39,057 nt of DNA from Candidatus Parcubacteria bacterium (GTDB taxonomy: Bacteria > Patescibacteriota > Patescibacteriia > Patescibacteriales > UBA12075). The position numbers were made by a program, and so were the translations under genes. Where the stretch lies: contig JAGLPO010000055.1 in assembly GCA_023137275.1 (NCBI GenBank), forward strand, positions 1-39,057, given 5' to 3'. A model generated the notes under the pieces. That model saw nothing but the letters and a program-made list of their open reading frames with translations. It searched no databases and was not told where the DNA came from. Of the stretch, positions 8,188-16,500 are shown piece after piece (the first letter of the stretch is position 1; each line of letters opens with the position of its first letter).

Positions 8188-8682
8188 ATGTTTAATAAAA
8201 AAAGGATTATTTGGTTTTTTGTTATTTTTTTTGTGTTAGGCTTTGTTGGCTATTTTGGCGTGGGGGTTTTTGATTATTTGGAGATTGTTAAAATAGAAAA
8301 GGCGATAGCAGGCGGGGGATGCCCTGGCATGGATGGCGGAAGAATTAGTTTAGTAAGAGAACCCTGCATACTTGATACGCCAGCCTCAAACCCTACTACA
8401 TGCGGAATTTCATGTCCAATGGCAACAACTGCATGGGGACCCGCATGTGTTAATTATATTGAAGTTAACACCACTGGGCAGTTGGGAACAATTTTTTTGA
8501 CTCCTCCAATTGGGTTTGTTTATAGTGGAGGCGGAACTCACCCAACGGCTGGTATGGATTTTTTATATTGCGGTGCTTCAAATGCTATTCCATGGGTGAT
8601 TGGAATTCCAGGCGTAGCAGCATCTAGGACTAAAAAATTAGTTGATACTTTTAAGTTCATAGTCGCAGGTTTTAAAGATTAA
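8188..8682 (+). CDS. small exported six-cysteine protein, unknown
   Basis: The 164-residue product has a basic start (MFNKKR), one hydrophobic segment (about 8-29) that is a signal peptide or anchor, and a small-residue-rich outer part. That part holds exactly six cysteines (GGGCPG, REPCIL, TTCG, ISCP, PACV, LYCG), consistent with three disulfides. I recognise no domain. The sequence between is rich in Gly, Thr and Pro with likely beta strands, and the C-terminus is a short helix (TKKLVDTFKFIVAGFKD). It is the first gene behind the promoter at 8135 and ends seven bases before rsmA. The even Cys count and the DsbA-like proteins nearby suggest a disulfide-bonded surface protein. A pilin-like subunit is possible, but no prepilin cleavage motif is evident. 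Confidence 0.7.
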   Translation: MFNKKRIIWFFVIFFVLGFVGYFGVGVFDYLEIVKIEKAIAGGGCPGMDGGRISLVREPCILDTPASNPTTCGISCPMATTAWGPACVNYIEVNTTGQLGTIFLTPPIGFVYSGGGTHPTAGMDFLYCGASNAIPWVIGIPGVAASRTKKLVDTFKFIVAGFKD

Positions 8683-8689
8683 TTGAATA

Positions 8690-9604
8690 ATGGATTTACT
8701 GCAAAAAACAAAACAAATTTGCAAAGATAATAACATAAAACCTGCCCGCAGCCGCGGGCAGAATTTTTTAATAAGCGAAAAGGTGTATGATAAGATAATT
8801 AAAGCAGCTGATTTAGATAAGGATGACGTAGTTTTGGAAGTCGGGCCCGGGCTTGGATTTTTAACTGAAAAATTAGCCAACAAAGCAAAAAAAGTAATCG
8901 CAGTGGAGCTTGATGATAAGCTGGCGGATGTCGTAGAAAAAAGGATGAAAGAGCAGGGGATGGGGAATGTTAAGATTGTTAATGAGAATATTTTATCCCT
9001 CACCCCCTGGCCCCCTCTCCTAATTAGGAGAGGGGGAAGCGAGCGAAGCGAGCGGGGGAGAGGATTTAAAATAGTTGCAAATTTACCATATAATATTACT
9101 TCAATTTTTTTACGGAAATTTTTAAGCGCAAAGGAAAAGCCTTTATCACTTATCTTAATGCTGCAAAAAGAAGTAGCTGAGAGGATCGTGGCTAAGCCGG
9201 GCAAACCCCGGCAATCAGATAAAAAAGATAAAGGCAGCCGGGGTAAAATGAGTTTGCTTGCTGTTAGCGTACAGTTTTACGCTGATGCCAAAATAATTGA
9301 TTATGTTAACAAAGAGAATTTTTGGCCACAGCCAAAAGTGGATTCAGCGATTATAAATATAAACACGAAAAAAACGAAAGAAAACGAAATTAACGAAAAA
9401 GCATTTTTCCGATTGGTAAAATATGGGTTTAGCGCTAAACGGAAAATGCTTAAGAATAATTTAGCGGCCGGGTATCAAATTAAGCCAAGTAAAGCCAATG
9501 AATTATTGAAAATAGCTGGTTTTAGGGAAAATATCAGGGCGCAGGAATTAAGCGTGGAAAATTGGCTAAAATTGTTTGGCAAAATAGAGGAAAATATGTT
9601 ATAA
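8690..9604 (+). CDS. rsmA: 16S rRNA dimethyladenosine transferase RsmA/KsgA with repeat-derived insertions
   Basis: Dimethylates the two adjacent adenines in the 3'-terminal hairpin of 16S rRNA during small-subunit maturation. Visible motifs: GQNFL (about 23-27), the SAM loop LEVGPGLGFLTEKLA (about 49-63), the acidic end of the next strand VIAVELDD, and motif IV NLPYNITS (about 131-138). The gene is unusual for palindromic DNA within it. Residues 103-125 (LTPWPPLLIRRGG and onward) are encoded by the 67-bp element at 8997-9063, just before motif IV. About 14 residues (PRQSDKKDKGSRGK) interrupt the usual AKPGKMSLL stretch at 9205-9244. The residues ARSRGQ come from a hairpin sequence at 8742-8761. 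All are in frame and the core motifs remain, so the enzyme is probably active, with loops added on the surface. Confidence 0.95.
   Translation: MDLLQKTKQICKDNNIKPARSRGQNFLISEKVYDKIIKAADLDKDDVVLEVGPGLGFLTEKLANKAKKVIAVELDDKLADVVEKRMKEQGMGNVKIVNENILSLTPWPPLLIRRGGSERSERGRGFKIVANLPYNITSIFLRKFLSAKEKPLSLILMLQKEVAERIVAKPGKPRQSDKKDKGSRGKMSLLAVSVQFYADAKIIDYVNKENFWPQPKVDSAIININTKKTKENEINEKAFFRLVKYGFSAKRKMLKNNLAAGYQIKPSKANELLKIAGFRENIRAQELSVENWLKLFGKIEENML
8742..8761 (+). repeat. GC-rich hairpin inside rsmA
   Basis: CTGCCCGC (8742-8749) and GCGGGCAG (8754-8761) are perfect arms around AGCC. It encodes ARSRGQ, where RsmA proteins normally read (K/R)KSLGQ, with no change in length. It stands out in AT-rich surroundings and resembles stray CTGCCCGC...GCGGGCAG palindromes I recall from other genomes of this kind. 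Confidence 0.55.
8997..9063 (+). repeat. 67-bp palindromic element inserted in frame in rsmA (copy 1)
   Basis: The core is a perfect 26-bp palindrome at 9011-9036 centred on TAATTA. The outer ends CCTCACCCCC and GGGGGAGAGG form a second, near-perfect stem. It shares nearly all of its sequence with 25120-25184; the copies differ mainly in the segment at 9037-9052. Inside rsmA it is translated as an extra loop before motif IV. Confidence 0.9.
9205..9244 (+). repeat. short inverted repeat inside rsmA, likely a small insertion
   Basis: ACCCCGGC (9205-9212) and GCCGGGGT (9237-9244) are perfect arms around 24 AT-rich bases. Near-identical direct repeats (GCCGGGCAAA at 9196 and GCCGGGGTAAA at 9237) flank the stretch that interrupts the conserved AKPGKMSLL, as a small insertion with target duplication would leave. 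The inserted length keeps the frame. Confidence 0.55.
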
Positions 9605-9626
9605 TTTAATTATAAAATTGTGTATA

Positions 9627-9650
9627 AAAAAGCCATATTGCTTTTTATTT
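9627..9650 (+). terminator. possible weak terminator after rsmA
   Basis: AAAAAGC (9627-9633) and GCTTTTT (9640-9646) surround CATATT, with more T residues after. The stem has only two G-C pairs, so termination would be partial at best. Confidence 0.35.
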
Positions 9651-9665
9651 TTATGTTATTTCCCC

Positions 9666-10364
9666 ATGCTGCAAGATAATAATCAAGAGGAAGAACAAAA
9701 TAATATAGAGAATAATGAGTCGGTCAGGGCTCATTATTCCGGTTTGCCCAAAAGCCAAAAGATCGCGGTCGCGGTTTTGGCTTTTTTTGCTGTTTTTGTG
9801 GTTATTATTTGGTCAATGCAGATCAGGGATAATATTTTTTCACCCTTTGACCGCGATAAAAATATTTCCAACCAACCATTATCAGGCGTATGTACAGGCC
9901 CGGAATGCGCGTCCAATCAAAATATGGATAGTGATCTAATGAACCAGGACACGGACAATGACGGCCTTACGGATTGGGAAGAGCTTACAATATACAAAAC
10001 TTCGCCATACTTGGAAGACAGCGACAGTGATGGCATAAATGACAAGGACGAAATAGATTTGGAAAAAAATCCGCTTTGTAAAGAAGGGGATATTTGCGAT
10101 GTTGTTTCTAATGCCTCTACTGGCGAGGTCAGTGAAGAGCCGGTCAATGCGCCAGACGCGCCGGTTGTTTCCGTGCCTGACGCGAGTAAAGTTCCTTTGA
10201 GCGAATCAGAAGAAGAGGCTTTGCTTATGGGGATTTTACAAGGCCAGGGAGACGCGGCCACGCTTAGGAATCTGCTGATCCAGGCCGGAATGGATGAACG
10301 GCTTTTAAATCAATTAAGCGATGAAGATTTATTAAATAGCTATCAGGAAGTGTTAGGGCAGTAG
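9666..10364 (+). CDS. membrane-anchored TSP3-repeat (calcium-loop) protein
   Basis: Starting at ATG 9666 gives 232 residues; an upstream GTG at 9618 would add a stretch that overlaps the possible terminator and looks non-coding. A Glu/Asn-rich cytoplasmic start (MLQDNNQEEEQNN) leads to one transmembrane helix (about 33-53). Outside the membrane lie thrombospondin type-3 calcium loops (about 92-128: DTDNDGLTDWEEL, DSDSDGINDKDEID) and a Pro/Val/Asp-rich linker. The end is a helical domain (about 177-232, PLSESEEEALLMGILQGQG and onward). Calcium binding by DxDxDG loops is family knowledge. It directly precedes the giant secreted protein, separated only by a heptad-repeat hairpin, so a joint surface role is plausible but inferred. 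Confidence 0.8.
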   Translation: MLQDNNQEEEQNNIENNESVRAHYSGLPKSQKIAVAVLAFFAVFVVIIWSMQIRDNIFSPFDRDKNISNQPLSGVCTGPECASNQNMDSDLMNQDTDNDGLTDWEELTIYKTSPYLEDSDSDGINDKDEIDLEKNPLCKEGDICDVVSNASTGEVSEEPVNAPDAPVVSVPDASKVPLSESEEEALLMGILQGQGDAATLRNLLIQAGMDERLLNQLSDEDLLNSYQEVLGQ

Positions 10365-10366
10365 GT

Positions 10367-10481
10367 AGATAACAGACGACAGACCGCAGACGACAGACAG
10401 CAGACCGCAGTAAGAAACATGTAATAACGTTTTATACGTTTTTGTAGGTATTCGCATTCTGTCGTCTGCTGTCTGCGGTCT
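10367..10481. repeat. inverted heptanucleotide repeat hairpin before the giant gene
   Basis: Six forward seven-base units run from 10367 to 10408 (AGATAAC, AGACGAC, AGACCGC, AGACGAC, AGACAGC, AGACCGC). Three inverted units lie at 10461-10481. The arms can form a long stem around about 50 bases containing AACGTTTTATACGTTTTT. It nearly fills the 152-bp gap between the TSP3 gene and the giant gene. Confidence 0.85.
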
Positions 10482-10516
10482 AATCATTCCAAATATATAA
10501 ATCATAATATAAATAC

Positions 10517-13500
10517 ATGAAAAAGCTACCTCAATTTCAAATTAAGCCAAAAGTCGCAAAAATTTTAAATAATTGCAAGAAAATTGTTTTTAATAAATAT
10601 ATTGGATTAACTATCCTGTTTTTTCTTTTTTCTTTTTCTGTAGCTAATTCAGTCTCTGCTCAGTTTGTTAGTGTTTTTGATTCTATTGGAAATCAAGCTA
10701 GATTGCAAATTGAAGCAGCCAGAAAAGCAGCTGAAGCAGCCAAAGACGCGAAACAGTCTCTTGGCTCTAAGCTGTTTCATAGCACTTTAGGAACGGCTTT
10801 AAATACGATTGCTTATGACACAGCCACCTGGCTGGGATCGGGCGGCGAGGGGCAAAAACCGCTTTTTGTAACCGAAGGCTGGGGTGAATATTTTGGCAAT
10901 GTGGCTGACAACGCGGCCGGGAGTTTTATTGAAACTTTGGGACAGGAAAACGGTTACGCATTGTTTAATCTTTGCGAACCGGATTTAGCAGTTAAAATGA
11001 AGATCGGCATGGGCCTGGTGCGGCAGCAGCGCCCGGCAGCGCCGGCCTGTACTTTTACGGAAATGAAAAAAAATTGGGAAGAGGAGCTTGATGATCCGAA
11101 TTTTTTAATCCGAGCTCAGGATATGTTTGATCCCACGTCACATGATATAGGAATAGCTTTAACTCTCCACACCAAGGTGATAGAAGATGCCGCTTTTCAA
11201 GAAGGAGTAAAGAGATCCGAGCTGGAATCAAAAGAGGGCTGGCTGGATGTCCGAAACGCGGCCGACTACTTGAGAGGAATGACAGGCTTGGGAAAAGTTA
11301 AAGCCGAGAAAATAACAGATCCTTTTGATAAGGCCTTTAAATGGACCGGAGATGTAGTGGTTGACGCGGCTAATATATTTTTAAACCAACTGGCCATTAC
11401 CGCTATTAATACTTTAATGAAGAATTTAGCCGGTGATGATCCAATTTCCGAACCTTATCCTGGCGACTGGGGCGGTTTTATGGATTATGAGGCCGGCCCC
11501 AGACGTAGCGGCATAGCCGGCGCCAAAGAGCGTTTTCGCGAGCTTATTGAGCCAAGCTTTAATACCCGCGGGGACTATAATATTTTAACCGAGCTGTCAA
11601 TTTGCCCAAATCCTAACAAGGCCGGGCCCACCAATTGCGTTTTAAGCGATCGTTTTCGGCAGGCCATTGAAACCAAAATTACTCTGGGGCAGGCCATAGA
11701 TGACGGCTATTTGAATCTAAACGGCGTTTTTGGTTTTACTTCCGGCGGCATGGAGCCGCCGTACAATGAAGGTTATCCGTACCGGTCAATGGTTATTTTG
11801 CGCAAGTTCCGCATTCTGCCGGTAGGCTGGGAAATAGCGGCCCAGTTTATAAAAGATAACCCGAGCCAGACGGACGGGGTTAAAAATTTGGGCGATATGG
11901 TGGCTTGTTTTAGCGCGGATGACGATTACGAAGGCTATTTTAAAGGCTGGTGCGAAGGATTGGTTGATCCGGGCTGGGTACTTAAAGCGCCGCAAAATTA
12001 TTGCAAACGCGAAGGCCCGGGTCCGGAAATAATGAGCGAAACCGTTTCCGGCGAAGAAGAAAATTCCCGCTTGGCAATCAGCAGAAATGATACTTATTGC
12101 GCTGATGAGCAGGCCTGCATCAAGGAAGACCAGGACGGGGACTGTGAATTATTCGGCTATTGCACCGAAGAGCGCCGGACCTGGGATTTTGGCCAGAGCG
12201 GATGCGAACCGCTTTATAACACCTGCCAGACATTCCGTTCGCGAGAAGGCGACACCGCGTCTTATCTGGAAAACACGCTTGATTATGGCGTTTGCTCACT
12301 TGATAATGTCGGCTGTAAGGCTTATTGCGAAGATTATGATTATATTAGCGATACTTTTACCTGCGGCGTAACAACCGACAATGTACTGTTTGCTGACATT
12401 GATATTGAAACTTGTGGCAGCGAGGCTGAGGGCTGCCATGAGTTTATCCGCACCAAAGCCGGAACCAACGCCAACTTGCTTATAAATTCCAGTTTTGAAA
12501 ATATTGCCCTGACTGACATTATAGACGACGCTATTCCTGATACTTTTGACTCCTGGGCAAGCGTTGGCCTGGCTCTTTCCGGAAGCTATCACGGCTCAAT
12601 CGGTCTTGGGCTTGGAGCCGGCGGCCTTAGCGCTACTATCCAGGTTGGGGCCAGCGGTTTTTCTCTGGCCGGACAGATCATGACCTTGTCGCTCTATGCC
12701 AAAGATTGCCAAGTTGGAGACAGATTGGAGCTGGATACTTCTTCCACTACCTTGTCAGCGGCCAATGATTGGCAGTATTACAGTGTCACTCATATTTATC
12801 CCCCAACTACTGTCGGCAACAGCGTTAATATTAATGTTATAACCAATTCCTGCGTTATAGACGCGATCAAGCTGGAATTTGGAAATATTGGTTCAGCTTA
12901 CGGCGATTACCGTCAGGCCGGCTTAATTAACCAAAAATTTGCCCCGGATTATTTAGGTTGCTCCAGTGCCAGTCCGGGCGCTGAATGCGGTGAATTCGCG
13001 CGCGAGTGCGGCGCCAGCGAAGTGGGCTGTGAACTGTACTCTTCAGCTTCGGACGGGCTGACAGTGCCGGCGCAGGTAACTATTGAAGATTATTGTCCGG
13101 CCGTTTGCGTCGGTTATGATGAATATCTGCAGGCTGATACTTATTTTGACTCAATAGCGACAGCCCAGTTTATTCCGGATAACGCCAGAAATTGTTCGGC
13201 ACAGTCCGTGGGCTGTGATGAGTTTACCAACCTTGACCGTGTCGGAGAAGGCGCGGAAGCGCGGGAATACTATTCATATCTTAAACAATGCGTGGATCCG
13301 GGAGACACCTGGCCGGCGGCTTCCTGTCAGGGGTACTATACCTGGGAAGGCAGCGCGGACACCGGCTACCAGCTTCGCGTTTTTATGCTTGCCTCAGATG
13401 GAGGCGGCGCTCCGTACCTTACTAACAGTTCCGGCATATACGACGGATTAACCTGCGACGAATCCACATATAACCTGGAGATCAACCCGATGTGTAGGGA

Positions 13501-16500
13501 GTTTTTTACTAATACCGGCGCTCGTTATTACCGCTTTTATCCTTATACGGTTACCTGCAGCGATGACTGCCATCCGTACAGGCGCACTGAACAAAATATA
13601 ATGGCTGACATAGGCGCGGCTGTTAGCGCCTGCCAGGCTGAATGTGGCGTTAACGCCAACTGCCTTAGCCTTTGCAATAATAATTCCTGCGTTGCCAGCG
13701 CTTCGGACAATGACCGAACCTGCGAGTTTGCCAGCGGGGAAGCTGTATTTTGTAAAAATGGCGGTTTTTGGCGCTCTGATCATCGGGCCTGCATTTATAT
13801 GGCGATCCCGGATGAAGGGGTTAGATGCAGCGCCGGCCAGGCCGGCTGCCGTGAGTACTCCGGGAATATGGGAAATAATATGCGTGAAATATTCAGGGAT
13901 AATTTTGAAGGATCAATCCAAAACTGGTCAGGGGTTGGCGCGACCGGTATTGGCCTTAGCAACAACGCCTTAATGGTCGGCGGCGAGTCGCTCGCGGTTA
14001 GCAACGGCAGCGGGCAAATATCAAAAATACTGGGAACCGCGGTTAGGCAGAACAAGACTTATGTTCTTCAATTTTTGGCTCAGGCAGCCAACGCTCCGGT
14101 TAATCTCACGGCTGATATAGGCGGCATTGATTTTGTCGGTTCAGCCGGTTTGGACGTGGGCTTATGGAATATTTATGAGCTTAATATATCCGGCCTTGAC
14201 ATTGTTGTTGATGACGCTACTGCCCTGCAAATAAGCGGTAATGGCGATTTCTTCATTGATAACATCAGGCTTATTGAGATAATTGACCGCTATTTTGTTA
14301 TTAAAGATTCCTGGAATACTCCGGAAGTCTGCTATGAGGACATCATGGGCAATTATCGCGGCCCGGTATTTAATCTGGGCTGTGATATTTATACCGACAG
14401 GGACAGTAATATCCATTATTTGCATGGCTTTACCAGGCTCTGTGATGAGTCAGCGGTCGGCTGCGAATTGATGATAGATACTTATAATTATACTGATTAT
14501 ACCGGAGATGCCTGGAATGATAACAATGACGGCAGCTGCGCCGGCGACGGGCGGGATTGCGTTGTTGTGCCGGACGACGAGTATAAATTTGTGGTTTATG
14601 ATCCGGATAAATTATGTAATTCCAATGATCAAGGCTGTGAGCTTTTTGGCAACGCTAAGCAATACGGCGATTATATCTCGCACAGCGCTATTTATTTAAA
14701 GAATGACCCGGATGACTATAATACTATTCTTTGTGAGGAGGAAGCCGAGGGCTGTGAATCCTGGACAGCTCCGGATTATATTGCCTACTTTAAGGATCCA
14801 AACGATATGAGCTGTGAATGGAGAGAACCCCAGGCTACCAGCTCTGTCAGCTGGTCATGGTTCAAGCTGCCGGTTAAGCGCTGCGACGATGACAGCGATG
14901 GCAAGATAGGCGTCAGCCCAGGGCCTTTACCCTCGCGTTATCCGCTGGAGCCAACGGTCTGCCAAACTGATAATGACTGCGGCGCGGGCGTAAGCTGCAT
15001 TAAAGACAATAATGATTACCTTTGCGTGGTGGATCAAATCAAGACCATCGGCTATGGCGGACAGGGAAACCGCGTGGGCCAGCCGACCATGGATATTGAC
15101 GCGTATAACTGGGCCGGTCTTTGCCCGTCGTCGCAAGCCGGCTGCAGCGAATATATTGATCCAATTTCCAGTTTTGGGGTTAACGCGGTTTTTAACGCCG
15201 ATTTCGCGCAGGATGTTGATATAAACGGCGTTCCGGACGGCTGGAGCTCTGGTGGCGCGCAGGATGTGAATGTAGAGCCGTTTACCTTATACCGTCTGGC
15301 CGGTGAAAATAATTCCGGCGCGCTTGCGCTTGCCTGCGATAACCCTATTTTTATTCTTAACGAGTTTAATATATTAGCCGCTATAGGCACCAGTTATACG
15401 CTTAATTTATCAGGCGTTGGAGCTGTTAGCCGCCTTGTTTATACCGCTAATAATACTGCCTGCGAGATTACCGTGTCCAGTATGGCTGGCAAAATAAGCC
15501 TTAAAGAAGCGGTTATTGATTATCAGATCAGGCAGAAAGTGGACAGGAAAGGCTGCAATGGCATAGTTGATTTTGAACAGGGCTGTATCTTATTTAACGA
15601 ACGGACGCGTAATGGCGCGATATTATCCGGCTTTGTCTGGGACGCTGACTTGACTATTGACGATGCTGACGGCGTTTCACCGCAGGTGGGCGGGACTGAG
15701 GAAAACGATGCCAATACCATACTCCGGGTAAGCCCGAATCGTATCTGCGACAAGTGGCTGGCCTGTAAAAGCTATATTAAAGATGAAAATGATAATCCGG
15801 TTTGTTTTAACATCGGGCTTTGTAATAGTGTTGATAATAACGGCAATTGTAATAATTTTGTTATTACTAATCAAAACAACCAGACTTACCCAAGTTTGGT
15901 TAATGCCGGTATGATCAGCAATATGTCAGGATATGTTAAGGCGGACCATAATAACAGTTTGGAAGAAAGCGACCTTTTTCCTTTAGCGGCCATGGAGCAA
16001 ATAGGAGAAACAAGCATGGTAGCTAATGGCGGCTTTGAATGGGCCGGCAGCAACGGTTATCCGATCGGCTGGCAATACGGGGAAGGCATAAGCTGGGATG
16101 ATAACGTTTTTGTTGTGATTGATAATCCGTACAGCGCGCAAGAAGAAGGAATCGGTTACGCGCCAATAGGCAATAATTTCTTAAAATTAGGCTCAACTCA
16201 TCATGCTGTTTCAGAATGGGCTGAGGTGCTTGGCGGCATAACTTATGTTTTAACCGCTTATATTAATACAATTAATTTAAGCGATGGCATAGCCAGATTA
16301 CAAATAAAGCAGTATGATGGCGCGGGCAGTTTAGTTCAGACAGATTATGATGTTGTAAATTTGGAACCCGGAAATAAGTGGACTTATAGATTAGGCAGTT
16401 TTAAAACTGATGTTAGCGCAACCAGAATTGAAATTATGCTGCATTCCAACACTGATACTGTGGGTAATTTTTATTTTGACGATATTAAACTTAGACCGGC

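Noticed and set aside
8638..9204. Long minus-strand ORF opposite rsmA
   Set aside because: The plus strand encodes clear RsmA motifs; the opposite frame has no recognisable features and owes its length to the palindromic insert.
9618..9665. GTG start at 9618 for the TSP3 protein
   Set aside because: The added stretch is hydrophobic and Cys-rich, overlaps a possible terminator, and the ATG at 9666 begins the usual charged N-terminus.
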